Assembly: GCA_021234155.1 (NCBI GenBank) | Contig: JAJEKV010000002.1 | Location: 23,018,942 to 23,082,941, forward strand | Length of the DNA stretch: 64,000 nt | Direction of reading: 5' to 3' | Source: Isoetes taiwanensis | Taxonomy: Eukaryota; Streptophyta; Lycopodiopsida; Isoetales; Isoetaceae | Shown: one piece after another, positions 1 through 12,290 of the stretch | Position numbering within the stretch: the first letter of the stretch is position 1 | Layout of the letters: every line of letters begins with the position of its first letter | Program-made: the position numbers and the translations under genes | The notes under the pieces: model-generated | Told to the model about the DNA's origin: nothing | The model's database searches: none | What the model saw: only the letters and a program-made list of their open reading frames with translations

Positions 1-1558
1 AATAGGTCATGGGACCCATACAATGGGCTAGTACAATCATTACTACTAGGATTAAAAACCCCCTGCCTCGAAAGGTTTTCAAGGGAAAAACCTTTGCAGT
101 AATGATGATACGAGACAAACATGGATAATGACTACTGAGGGCTCAGTAATTGCAGATGTTTATCTAGAACCTCAAGTATGTATAATGCCAAGTCATGCAC
201 AGATGGTGCTCTGAGAAGTTGTGGAAGCGTGGAATGGAATGCTAAGGTCAAAAAATTATTCCGGACTATCTCAAAAGCAGGGCAAAAACCCTTTGGATGG
301 TTATTGTCTGACCAAGAATCTGCAACAATAGATTTACACTTAAAGGTGGCTCTTGTTTTCGGCTTCCTACAAACAAGATACATGATTCACTGGTGCCAAC
401 AAATGATCTAAGATCCAATTTCGGAATTTACCTTGAAGTAACCGAAGCTTGTGCTACAGCCTATCCATCCTATTTGCTGCTCCTAGCATAAGGAGATGCC
501 TTCTGAAGTCAAAACAGTATGGTTCATTCGGATCTATGGTTCATTCGGATATATGGAAATCTGTGAAGCAAAGATCTTCAAATCCAATTCAGGTTTGTAA
601 ATGACTAATCCGATATATATTTGGTTTGCTACTTGTTGCATTGCATTTCAATCCCGGTTTGAGAGGATGTTTTAAAGACACAGCTATTTCTTGAAGCTCC
701 AAGAATTAAATGCTAACATTTCCATTTGAGCTTTAGAATAAATGTTTGTTCTGGTTTATTATCAGCATGAAGTTCTTTTAAATCAAAGCTTGGATGGATA
801 ATCCACATACATATCACAGATACTCATTGTTCCAAGGGGAACTTTGACTGCATAATGATTCAAAGGTGCATCTTCTGATCGGGAAGTTGCCTTTTAAAAC
901 ATCATGGACTGGGTAACAACAGCTATTTAGGATGTCTTTTTGAATTCTAAATAATATGATTACTGAAGCTTTAAGCTGAACCACAAGTTTCACATTTGAT
1001 GGTATATATTTGATGGTAAATCTAGTATGTCTAGATTACCATTTGCATTTAGTAGATTCCAGTTTGTCTTTGTCACTAACACTAGCTAAGGACAAGAGGC
1101 TACATTGGGTGAAGGGCGATAAGCCGAGAAAACCCAATGTACCTTTTGGCCCTGGCATCATTACCATATTCATGCTAATGTTTGCTTGTTTGGCTGCATG
1201 TACGGATTTTCTCCTCTCAATGTGGTTCTCTTGTCCTAGGTTTAAGTGTTTTGCATGGATGATGGAATCGAAATGATGGGATCGGGGTGCCAAGTTCAAC
1301 TAGCTGCTCATCTTGGCGTACAAGAACTTCTATAGTGGCAGCAATTCAATGAGGTTTATCTGATAAAGGGAAGTAGCTTCATGATGTTTTAAGCAGGATA
1401 ACTTAAATTGTTCTGTTATCTTAGCTGGATGCATAAGTTAATGCACTTATATTTAGTTTGAAACTTTGATATTTTAATCTAGATGGCTTTTTGCCATAGC
1501 TCATGTTCGATGCCTTGAGAGGTAATCTGTGCATTCTAAAAATGTATTTTATTTTTTT
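1..1558. repeat. Direct repeat, copy 1 (open at window edge)
   Basis: Bases 1-1558 recur at 3107-4665 with only a handful of differences, including one inserted G near 3899, a T/G change near 1199 and a few substitutions close to the right end. The spacing is 3106 bp. The left limit is unknown because the window begins inside the unit. The first ~120 bases are the minus-strand 3' part of a dispersed retroposon-like repeat that also occurs near 26.1 kb. The rest has no ORF above about 90 codons and no protein family I recognise. The close identity implies a recent duplication or repeat-mediated event. Confidence 0.9.
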
Positions 1559-3106
1559 AAAGAAAGCATCTGGCTTCTTAATTTTGTAGTGCTAAGATTT
1601 ACACGACCAGATATATTGACCTTGAATGGTTTAGAAAATGATCATGTAATTAGTAATGCTGAAATTTTTAGTTCTAAAAAGGTGTAAGTACACAGCTGAA
1701 CTAAGGCATGAACATGTATCATTTAAAGATCATGGAGAAAGTATGCCATCTTGGATTAGCTCCGTCCATGTATGGGATGATAAGACTATGGAGGGATTGA
1801 CCAAAGTAGTCTGAGGTGCTAGTAGGGTTGTTGCCTGGACTAGTTCTGTCAGGGTTTTTTTAGATATTTCATTTCATTGGTTTTACCAGTTGTCATATCT
1901 CTCCATGTTATATTAAATGAGCAAAACTCAACGATTAAACTCTTGGCATGGTGCATAACATTTATGGATGATGCTAATATTTTCACTTTATTGTGTCTAC
2001 ACAGGACACATATATAGTACACACAAGATGCTCAAGTTGATGCTGAAGTTGAGGGCTCCTGCAGTGGAATAAAATTACTAAAAGGCCAGAATGATATTCT
2101 GTCATAAAGCACATACAATGCCATTTGCCATTGTTGCTTATCAAAATATGCCACACTAGATACATTTACAGAACACAAAGGATACTCAAGTTGAGTATTC
2201 ATGTGAATGTATTCCAGGAAAATAGAAATGATATGTGCCACAATCTGAAATGAGAACTCATTAGAGTTGGCAATACCAGAAGGGCTATACTGGGTTGTAT
2301 GTGATTGACAGAACAACTCTGTTACTATTTGAGAGTAAAAGGACCGGAAAGAAAGCGAATGATATATTCTGTCATAAAGCATTATTGCCACTTAGCATGG
2401 TCATCTTCCAAATGTGCCACATGGCGCCATTAAAATTTAAATGACTATGCATCAAATACATATGGCAAGCCATCTCATGGCATCAAGTATGAGACTGGCA
2501 CTTTGTGCAAATTCTGGAAGAGTTAATCAAGGTAACTTTTAACACCTCTTTCTTTCGGCTTCCTTTTGATCATACAGGAAGAATATTACTTACGACATAT
2601 TGTGATTATAGGATAGTGCAAGACCCTTACTGTAATGGTAGGGTCTTGCCCATACTATGATTACAGTACGGACTTGAAGAGGTCTGCCACTATCCTACGG
2701 TTGGAGGTAGGATTTTTTTTTATTATTGATTAAAGCTTGCTTCTTGAATGTGAGCTCTGAGATGGTAAACATTATGTAATATTGGTTGTATACCACTAGC
2801 AACTTAAATGGAAGCAAGGGCAATGGGTATACCTTGCAAGATTGGAAACATATGAAAAAACAGATGTATTAACTGTTTGAGCATTGTGTGAGCGGGGGCC
2901 TTTCACATTCTTCTGATGCAGATGAAAATTAGTGAGGTGAACTGGCATATGCATTTGAGCAGAAGTCTTATGTATACTAAAAATACAACAAAGTACCTTC
3001 TTTATGAGCCCAGGACATTTGAGAATAAATGGCAAGTTGCTACCATTAATGCTAATGTCAAGGAATAGAATAGAATAGAATAGTTTTTTTAACGTCCACG
3101 GAGACC
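1559..3106. other. Spacer between the direct repeats, no gene seen
   Basis: No convincing coding region. At 2610-2696 there is a nested inverted repeat: an outer 9-bp pair (aggatagtg / cactatcct, 2610-2618 and 2688-2696) and an inner 10-bp pair (gcaagaccct / agggtcttgc, 2618-2627 and 2640-2649). The right end holds a short (TAGAA)n run at about 3062-3083, which is the tail of the minus-strand repeat that opens copy 2. Confidence 0.6.
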
Positions 3107-3216
3107 AATAGGTCATGGGACCCATACAATGGGCTAGTACAATCATTACTACTAGGATTAAAAACCCCCTGCCTCGAAAGGTTTTCAAGGGAAAAACCTT
3201 TGCAGTAATGATGATA
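3062..3216 (-). repeat. Retroposon-like repeat with (TTCTA)n tail
   Basis: Read on the minus strand it contains a TTTTTCCC..GAAAACC block, then GGTCTCCGTGGACGTTAAAA, then a poly(T/A)-like run and several TTCTA units. The same blocks occur at 26075-26212, partly at 31395-31575, and the last block at 48690-48738. It is either a SINE or a strongly 5'-truncated LINE 3' end. The copy at 1-121 lies in the first direct repeat. Confidence 0.55.
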
Positions 3217-4665
3217 CGAGACAAACATGGATAATGACTACTGACGGCTCAGTAATTGCAGATGTTTATCTAGAACCTCAAGTATGTATAATGCCAAGTC
3301 ATGCACAGATGGTGCTCTGAGAAGTTGTGGAAGCGTGGAATGGAATGCTAAGGTCAAAAAATTATTCCGGACTATCTCAAAAGCAGGGCAAAAACCCTTT
3401 GGATGGTTATTGTCTGACCAAGAATCTGCAACAATAGATTTACACTTAAAGGTGGCTCTTGTTTTCGGCTTCCTACAAACAAGATACATGATTCACTGGT
3501 GCCAACAAATGATCTAAGATCCAATTTCGGAATTTACCTTGAAGTAACCGAAGCTTGTGCTACAGCCTATCCATCCTATTTGCTGCTCCTAGCATAAGGA
3601 GATGCCTTCTGAAGTCAAAACAGTATGGTTCATTCGGATCTATGGTTCATTCGGATATATGGAAATCTGTGAAGCAAAGATCTTCAAATCCAATTCAGGT
3701 TTGTAAATGACTAATCCGATATATATTTGGTTTGCTACTTGTTGCATTGCATTTCAATCCCGGTTTGAGAGGATGTTTTAAAGACACAGCTATTTCTTGA
3801 AGCTCCAAGAATTAAATGCTAACATTTCCATTTGAGCTTTAGAATAAATGTTTGTTCTGGTTTATTATCAGCATGAAGTTCTTTTAAATCAAAGCTTGGG
3901 ATGGATAATCCACATACATATCACAGATACTCATTGTTCCAAGGGGAACTTTGACTGCATAATGATTCAAAGGTGCATCTTCTGATCGGGAAGTTGCCTT
4001 TTAAAACATCATGGACTGGGTAACAACAGCTATTTAGGATGTCTTTTTGAATTCTAAATAATATGATTACTGAAGCTTTAAGCTGAACCACAAGTTTCAC
4101 ATTTGATGGTATATATTTGATGGTAAATCTAGTATGTCTAGATTACCATTTGCATTTAGTAGATTCCAGTTTGTCTTTGTCACTAACACTAGCTAAGGAC
4201 AAGAGGCTACATTGGGTGAAGGGCGATAAGCCGAGAAAACCCAATGTACCTTTTGGCCCTGGCATCATTACCATATTCATGCTAATGTTTGCTTGTTTGG
4301 CTGCAGGTACGGATTTTCTCCTCTCAATGTGGTTCTCTTGTCCTAGGTTTAAGTGTTTTGCATGGATGATGGAATCGAAATGATGGGATCGGGGTGCCAA
4401 GTTCAACTAGCTGCTCATCTTGGCGTACAAGAACTTCTATAGTGGCAGCAATTCAATGAGGTTTATCTGATAAAGGGAAGTAGCTTCATGATGTTTTAAG
4501 CAGGATAACTTAAATTGTTCTGTTATCTTAGCTGGATGTATAAGTTAATGCACTTATATTTAGTTTGAAACTTTGATATTTTAATCTAGCTGGCTTTTTG
4601 CCATAGCTCATGTACGATGCCTTGAGTGGTAATCTGTGCATTCTAAAAATGTATTTTATTTTTTT
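3107..4665. repeat. Direct repeat, copy 2
   Basis: Matches 1-1558 almost base for base (offset 3106, then 3107 after a one-base insertion). Homology stops in the run TTTTTTT at 4661-4665, exactly where the poly(T) of the minus-strand LINE begins. The sequence that continues copy 1 (from 1559) was not found on the far side of the LINE near 12.3-13 kb, so the copy is either genuinely shorter or its remainder was lost. Confidence 0.88.
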
Positions 4666-5353
4666 ATTTTTGAAAGCAAGAGACGGTTTTATCATTAATT
4701 ATAAAATCTCAAGAACATAGCATGTTTGTGCTTTATAGAGAAACACAGAGAAAATTGATGACTAGCTTAGAGCTTCATATTATAGAAGTATGAGCTCGAA
4801 CACAAACATAACAGAGGATCAGCAGCCAATAACAGTATGTCAGTAACAGTGTGCCAATATACAAAATGCTCCAAAATATGAACAGGTCGAAGAAGCCTCG
4901 TGTTGATGTAACTGAAGCTCTGTTTGAACTGTAAGCACCTGCAAAAAGGATAATCTTTCCCGAAAAATAAACTAGATGAAGATCAAATAAGAGCAGAAGC
5001 ATATTTAGAAAGAGGCTATGGATGTGGGGATCATTGGTCAGAGAAGAAAACAGAGTTGAAGTAGGCATTGAAAGGGTCTGTAGATCCGAAATAGTAGTGA
5101 TTTGGGCCCCAGTTATTAGTGTAGAAGAGCCGAAATTTGTCCTTGTCCTCCAGTAATATCAGCAAAGAACCATACAGATCAGCTAGAAGTTTGTGATTAT
5201 AGTACATGGTTCTGTACCTTGTCAACTGCCTTTCTGTGAGGATGAAATTATGATTGGCCAGGAATGCCCAAAGGCAGTGAATCTGAACCACTTCCCTGCA
5301 AAAAATAGATGCCCAAAGGTCTTCACTCTCTTTTTGATATCTGATGTGCCCTT

Positions 5354-5608
5354 GGGCAAAAGTATGCTAGTGGGTATCAAAAAAACGCGGCCCCAGCACT
5401 TAGATCAGCACCCTGGATGTACTATTCTATCATATATAGTATTCCACTTGTTATTAATTGGAGTTGTTACATATTTCTATTGATTACCTAATTACCGTAT
5501 GCTAGTACCAGTAACACCTTAAACAAGCTGCCATATGGGGTGCTATATGAGTGCTGTCAGCATGTGTCTGGATGCCTGCTTTTGATACCCACCAGCATAC
5601 TTTTGCCC
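5354..5608. mobile_element. MITE inserted in LINE ORF2 (255 bp)
   Basis: Terminal inverted repeats of about 29 bp with one internal mismatch begin GGGCAAAAGTATGCT and end AGCATACTTTTGCCC. It is flanked by CCTT on both sides, a likely 4-bp target duplication. Removing the element and one CCTT restores the LINE reading frame across the site (codons for M-K-K-G-H-I-R), so the MITE arrived after the LINE. It has no coding capacity. Confidence 0.8.
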
Positions 5609-6311
5609 CCTTTCTTCATGAGGAAGGATTCCATGGATGTTGCCAAGTCATTCTTCATGACCAGATCCTTGGAAGCTTGGCTGAATGGCGAGATTCTATC
5701 AAACTTCCTTGCCCCATCTCCGCGCAGGAAATTAAGATATTCTAGGATCATCAGAGAGAAAAGCATTAGAATCCACAACATTTAAGTTGGAAGCAAATAA
5801 ATTATAATGACCCCTATAGACGCCATGATTCTCCCAATTCCTGTCGTGATTAGCTCCAAATTTATTTTTATGAGCAGTGGCAATAGTCTCGAAGTCAAAT
5901 TGGAAATTCATCTTAATCCAGAAGATAGAGGGATTTTTCTTACCATACAAAACACGGTTTCTAGCTTTCCAAATATTCCAAAGAGCAATGAATATAACTG
6001 TATTTTTAAAGCTATCATTGTTTTGGATAAAACAAAGAAAATTCCCATCACACAGAATACCAAATTTATCAGCAATCCAATTCCAGAAACAATTCAATTT
6101 ATGACAGCAAAATATATGAGTCATATCTTCAATAGCATTACATCTCAAAGGACAATCTGACTTAATGTTAGGATATCTTTTAGGCATAGAATATAAATTA
6201 TTTAAACTGCCATTGGCAAGAAGCCATATAAAAAAGGAGTTTTTAGGAGGGCAGTAAGAATTCCAAACATTCTTGAAGAGAACTTTGAGCTGAGCATGAT
6301 TAATGGGTTAA

Positions 6312-6572
6312 AGCATGTTAGGGTGTACCACTTTTGGAACCTACCTAAAATATCCACTGGGTACTCACATATGGTGATATTGCTTCATGCTCATGATAAT
6401 GGGTGATATGAAAAGTGCTCTAAGACATCATGCTTCTATTACTCTCAATCATGAAGCAAAAATATTGACTATTAGCTTTTATTTAAGTACTTTTAATGTC
6501 AATTAGGTACCTGCAGAAAAAGTACTCAAAAACTACCATTTAGATACTTTTTTTGGCACACCCTAACATGCT
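6312..6572. mobile_element. MITE inserted in LINE ORF2 (261 bp)
   Basis: The 18-bp terminal inverted repeats are AGCATGTTAGGGTGTACC and, at the other end, its complement with one mismatch. Both flanks translate as LINE ORF2 on the minus strand (KAMIKWGI on one side, INHAQLKVLFKNVW on the other), so the element lies within the LINE. No target duplication is evident. It has different TIRs from the 5354-5608 element, so it belongs to another family. Confidence 0.75.
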
Positions 6573-9500
6573 CTCACCCTAATACCCCATTTGATCATGG
6601 CTTTACTGTCATGTGGACCAGAGGCTAGGGCAATATAAACATTTTTCACTTTATAGTCAAACTTGCCATTCAAAAACCAGTATCCTTTTCCAGAGTTAGG
6701 AGAAAGATTAGACAGGAAAGGCTTGATAAAAAAATAGACCTTTCTATCAGAGGAGGTACCTTTAATAATATTTTTGAAAGCAGTCCAAGAGATTAGTCTA
6801 CCTCCAACAAAAAGATCTCTGATGAAATATAGCCCAGCTTCATGCCATTTCTTACAAATCCTTGGGTGCTTGATGGCCAGAACTGTAGAATTTGATCAGC
6901 TAAAATAGGGTTCCAAAATAAAGGCAGATCACAGTGAAGTTTATCTGAAGAGATAAACTGGAAATGTTGAGAGATCGAATTCCAGGCTTCTACCATATTG
7001 CTCATTAAAGGAGAGATATTAGGAGCAGTTTTCAGATGAATGAAGGCAGAATTAGGCAATAAGTGATGAATAGATGGGTGACCAGAAGGACGACTTTGAT
7101 TGATCCAGAATCTGATAAATTTGTAGGCAGGAGATTGACTCCCATGAATACCCTTCCAGACGAAATTACCTGCAAGAGATTGGGCTTGGAGAAAGAGGTT
7201 TTTATAGCCAAGACCACCAGAACTTGTAGGTTTGCATATGGAGTTCCAGCTAACTAGATGACTACCTTTCCAAATGAAATTCCTGATAATTCTCTCTAGC
7301 TCTAGATAAACACATTTAGGAGCAACAAGAGCAGTAGAGAAGTAAACATGTGAGCTTGCAAGGACAGAGTTAGCTATGATAGTTCTGCCAGCTAGAGTGA
7401 GGTAATTCCTGTAATTATTCAGCTTTTTCTTAATTCTTTGAATAATAGGATCCCATAGACCTTTTAAGCTATGATCTAATGATAAAGGCATGCCCAAGAG
7501 TTAGTGGCTTGACCAGATGGTAGAACATTAATACCAAGCAATTGTTGATGAGGAATATCCCCTATAATGAGACTTTTATTGATATTAAGATAGATACCAG
7601 AAGCAGCTGAGAACTGATTGATGACTTTAAGGAAGCACTCAATATTGGTCAAATCAGCTTGAAGAAATGAGAAAGTGTCATCAGCATATTGAAGCATGGT
7701 GAGATACTCATCTGAGTTAGGTAGTTTAAGGCCTTTGATTATGCCATTATCCTGATAATAAGAGATGACTTTGGTTAAAAGATCAGCTGCTACCAGAAAT
7801 AGATAAGGAGCAAGTGGGCAACCTTGCCTAACACCACATGATAAGGAGAAAAACCCAGATGGCACACCATTAATAAGAACAACAGATTTAGATCTCAGAT
7901 TTAGACCAAGAATGAGATTAATAAGCTTGGGATGGAAACCAAGTTTAACCATAGCAAATTCTAAAAAATCCCATCTAACTGAGTCAAAGGCTCTTTTGAA
8001 ATCCAGTTTGAGAAGAATGCAATTTTGATTAGAAATTTTATTCCAATGCAAAGCCTCCATAGCAGCCACATAATTATCAAGAATATATCTCTTAGGAAGA
8101 AAGGATGATTGGTTAGGACTAATATTCCTTTGCAAGAAGCTGTTAATTCTGAGAGCAATGATTTTGGCACACATCTTATAAGTAGTATTGGTAAGAGAAA
8201 TAGGTCTCCAATCTTGGAATTTACTCGGATGATCAACTTTTGGAATCAGAGATATGAAACCACTAGCAATGGAAGTCTGAAGGTAATCATTATTCCAGAA
8301 GTCATGAATCATAGAAGTAAGATCATTTTTGAGAATATCCCAGAACTTGATATAAAACTCAGCTGGCAAGCCATCTGGGCCAGGAGATTTGCCCTTGCTG
8401 AAGGAAGAAAGAGTAGAAAGAATTTCTTGCTGAGAAGCAGGAGTAGCCATGGAGTCATTCATCACTTCAGGAACAGAAGGCAGGATATTATTCACTATAT
8501 TTTTGAATTCATTTGCCTCTGCCATATCATTAGAAGGAATAGGCTTATTCTGAAAGATGTCCATATATTTGTCTTTGAAAAAAGTGGCAACATCAGAATG
8601 AGAAGAATGTTTAGTACCATTGTCATCAACCACTTCAGTTATAGAATTTCTCAACACTCTGCTCTTAGCTACTCTAAAGAAGAATTTAGAGCTATCAGAA
8701 TCCATCTGATTGGTATATTTTATCTTACGTCTGATAGTAGAGCCCTTAGCCTCTATCTCTTCAATGCTTCTAATTTTCCTTTCCAAAATTGCCTCTCCTA
8801 TCTGCAAATTTAAATTTGTAGAATCTTGCTGAAGTAGAGATCTGATATCCTTCATGAACATGAGAAGTTGATTTTTTTCCTCACTGCAGTTAAGGTGCAT
8901 AGCTTTAGACCATCTTTTGATCCAGAACTTTACAGCTTTAATTTTAGAGTAGAAATGATTTCTCTGCTGCCTGTTCCTGTTATCAACAGCCAAATTATCC
9001 ATTCTCACAGAAAGATCCTCATAGAAGGCAATGAATTGAGAGCAAAAGTTCTCAGTATCAAGGAGAGAGGTGTTGAATTTATAAGGGGTACTTCCTTGCC
9101 TCTGGATCTTGGTGACATGAGAGGTATGAAGAAACTGAGGCTGATGATCAGAGATAGAAGTTCCCTCATCACTAGAGACATAGCTGTTGTCCCAGAAAGA
9201 GGTGGCAGGATTGGACACATAAAATCTATCCAAAGTGCAGTAGACTCGGGCTTTGTCTTTTTGTTTATTGGACCAGGTGTAAGTAGCAGTGGAAGAGGGA
9301 ATGTAAATCAGACCATTGTCTGTTAAGAGAGAGTCCCAGGCCTGTTTTTCAGATCTAGTCATATTGATCTTATTCCCTAACTTTAACTCCCAGGAAGAAG
9401 TGTTATTAAAATCTCCAGCAAGGATCCAATTATCCAAATTTTGAGAGGCTAACCATGAATTAATCTCATTCCAAACAGGTTCTCTATCATTTGGAGAAGT

Positions 9501-9863
9501 AGGAGCATAAATATTAACAATACGAAAGATGGAGTTGGAAATAGAGAGAATAACAACCTGCCAAGTTTTGGAGGGACCATTATGAAATGAGATATGACTA
9601 ATATCCCTCTTCCATATTATAGCAAGACCACCACTATCCCCAGCAGAATCAATCCAAATAGAGGAGGAGTTAGGGTAAATCCATTCACCTAGATTGCTAC
9701 ATTCAAAGGATGGCAGTTTGATCTCTTGAAGAAGAATTATGTCAGCATTGTATAATCTGATCTGAGCAATGGCTCGTCTCCTTTTAAGAGGACCTTTAAT
9801 GCCTCTAAGATTCCAGGATAAAATCTTCATATCCAGAGAGAGAAATGGGAAAAAGTAAAGAAT

Positions 9864-12273
9864 TCAAATTCTGGATATTTTGGATTTCTTTTTGCTCCTA
9901 GTATTTTGAGCAGGAGTCTTATTCATACCTGATACGATCTTCCCTGTATTGTTCCTAGTCTTTTTAGCAGATCTTTTGGCTGGAAGATCTATTTCAGGCT
10001 TAGAGATATTAGCAGTATTTTCTAGAAGATATTCTTCCTTGCCCCAGTTTTCTTTATCAGTTACATAATCCTCACAATCACTATAATCAGAGCAAATTGA
10101 AACATAGAGTTATTATCAAGAGTATTTAATGGAATAGAATCTGATACTTGCCTGGTAATAGCATTCTCTTGAAGCTCCACTTATTCTTCTGAATCTTGTT
10201 TATCCTCTGGAGTCTCAGGAACAAAGTCAGAAGTAGCTATGTCCTTAAACTCAATATCCTGGGAGAGATCCTGATGTGCTGTGTCATGTACCATTTGCAT
10301 TTGCAGGGAAGCTAGCTGATCAACAACCTTACTAGATATTCTTGGAGGACTGAAGGGTTCTTCCATAATCGGGGAATCCAAATCAATAAGGGATGGTAGT
10401 GTGGACTGAATGGGAGGGATGAGTGGAGTAGAGTTACGAAATGTGGCAGTCTCAGAAGGGTGTAATGATGGAATGACATGTGAAGAAATACATACTCTGC
10501 TCTTATCTAAATCAAAATCTAGATTATTGTTTAGGTCAGATAATACCTGAAAAGGGTTTTGACAGTCGACATGTAGGTTGGCTTGATGCTGAACCAGGCT
10601 ATCTTGATGTTGCTGATTATCTATGGATATAACTTCAGTGGTTTGACTTATGGTTTTAGTCAAGCACATATCCAAATGACCAGGAGGTACATTAGAAGTT
10701 ATGTTTTGTTGGGACAGACTTCTGAAAGAGTAGAAGAAGTCTGTGAATTCCTTGGAGTAGGATTCATCTTTTGCTTAGCTTTGCCTTGAGATTTCATAGT
10801 TAATGATCCATTCTTGCTCATGTTTTTGATGGGATAGTCCATAAGCATGTAAGAGCATTGATCCTTATCTTGATTTTTGGCATCCTTGATGATGTTGGTC
10901 AAGGTCAAGCATAAATCATGAGTGGCATGATTTGCTTTTTCTAGAATGATCCCTTTGACCAGAAGTTTAGGTTCTCCAATTGATATTCCATTGCTTCTCT
11001 TATATCTGAAGGAATTGTCTTCATGAAGCTTGTCTTTAGCTTTCATCTGCTCCCTTGCTGCTTTCTGTTTCTGAATCCTTTTGTAACCGCCATTTACCTT
11101 TGTCCATTTGAAGTTTTCACTTTCTGGTAGTTTCTGAAATGTATTTAGTTCCTTAGCATTATTTTCCTGAGTAACATCCTCAATGGATGACTGTTCCCTT
11201 GCTTTACCTCCATAATTGTGAAGAGGAGAAGCCCCTATTTTTTCACCTGCATCCATATTTATTCTGTTTTCTTACTGGAAATCTGTAGAAGATTTGTAGT
11301 CTGAGTACCAGAAATGTCTTTGAAAATATTTTTGGCATTGGGAAGGCAAACCAGACCATCTAAGAGCTAAAGATGATTCTACTCCAAAGGCATCTTTGAA
11401 AGGAATGGAAAGAGGAATTTCTTTGGACAGGTCTAACTGGACAAAGGCTCTTGGAGGTCTAGATGGAGAGTATTCAGTAGAGATATAGGTGCCAATTGAA
11501 TTGAAGAGAAGCTTGAAGCACTCTTCATCCCAATATATAGGATTAAGTCCGAAAAGGGATGTTGAAGCAATACAAAGATTGATCATTTGGTCCATATCAA
11601 GTTTTAGATGCCATTTCAGGAAGGTTAACTGAGAGGTCTCTTAAGTCAAAGGACCATAATTGCGAAAGAAATTTGCTGATCTGGCATTTCCACATTCTAG
11701 CATGATGTAAGGAAAGTTGAGCCAGTAAACTGCTTGGATTATGATTCCTTTGTTTAGGTTAAGGAGATAAGCCCATAATTTGTCGAGCTTAATACCACAT
11801 TTTTGGACCTTGACAATGACTGCACACTGTGATAAAGCATCAATTTTAGAATGGACAATCGGGAGATTGAGAGAAATACCATCATAGAGTCTCATTTTTC
11901 TTTCTTGGATATAAGGCGGTCTTGTCCTTTGCAGTCTGCCATCCAATTCTTCGTCCGATCGTATCTCCGCGTGTCTTCTCGAAACTCCATATGGTCGGGG
12001 AACTTGAGTAGTTGGGTTGAGGGGGTGCAGAATACCCCTGTGATCAGGATCGGCAGACAGATTATCCCAGAAAGGGACTTCGTGTGAAATTGGATCCATT
12101 GCAGTGTTAGAAGAAAGCAAATTTTCAAAATTCCCGAAGAGGATGGTGTCTTGAGGCTTCTCTTGAAAGGAATTTAAGTTTTGGAGAATAGAGGCTCGCT
12201 CTTGAGCGGAAAGTTTGGCGAAAGAATGAAGAAAGGCTAGATTTTTAGGGTTTTTCGTGAAATTATAGACCAT
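9864..12273 (-). pseudogene. LINE ORF1 (RNA-binding, gag-like), broken
   Basis: Starts MVYNFTKNPKNLAFL at 12273. The stretch GIIIQAVYWLNFPYIMLECGN resembles the plant LINE ORF1 nucleic-acid-binding (DUF4283-like) region. In-frame TAA stops lie at 11641-11643 and 11272-11274, and the frame changes near 10690. The 3' part, read from the track frames and by eye, ends in a very basic tail (KRSAKKTRNN..SKKKSKI) with TGA at 9864-9866, 33 bp before ORF2. The family call rests on position and composition more than on motifs. Confidence 0.7.
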
Positions 12274-12290
12274 TGCAAAAGCTCAGGGTG

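Larger units (their letters stand above)
5031..9830 (-). pseudogene. LINE ORF2: endonuclease / reverse transcriptase / zf-RVT, frameshifted
   Basis: The N-terminal 784 codons (9830-7476) begin MKILSWNLRGIKG and carry the apurinic-type endonuclease motifs LLQEIKL, AGDFNN and SDH, then RT motifs SPGPDGLPAEFY, LKLDFKRAFDS, GVRQGCPLAPYLF and the catalytic YADD. A one-base frameshift near 7495 moves the rest into another frame (7497-6793, LAGRTIIANSVL, WNSICKPTSSGGLG). After a further break, the zf-RVT segment appears at about 6300-5732 with a C-x3-C..H-x3-C pattern (DCPLRC..HIFCC). The coding sequence continues past the 5354-5608 MITE and ends in a C-terminal region (LWASIFCREVVQIHC..) with a stop at 5031. 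The breaks mean no functional protein. Confidence 0.9.
4666..12290 (-). mobile_element. L1-type non-LTR retrotransposon (LINE), full-length but broken
   Basis: On the minus strand the order is ORF1 (12273 to 9864), a 33-bp gap, ORF2 (9830 to 5031) and a ~360-bp 3' UTR ending in poly(A), seen as T-rich sequence at 4655-4670 on the plus strand. ORF2 has endonuclease, reverse transcriptase and zf-RVT parts, as in plant L1 elements. It is inactive: ORF1 has two in-frame stops and a frameshift, ORF2 is frameshifted, and two MITEs sit inside it. No clear target-site duplication was found, and the 5' boundary (about 12290-12480) is estimated. Confidence 0.92.

Noticed and set aside
1010-1276. 88-codon ORF conserved in both direct repeats
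   Set aside because: Conservation follows from the recent duplication. There is no domain, and an equally long antisense ORF exists in the same place.
1-4665. The two 1.56-kb repeats as LTRs of a retrotransposon
   Set aside because: No TG..CA ends, no primer site after 1558, no polypurine tract before 3107, and no gag/pol sequence between them.
8109-8813. 234-codon plus-strand ORF inside the LINE
   Set aside because: It lies antisense to the conserved RT domain of ORF2, and its composition is a shadow of that gene.
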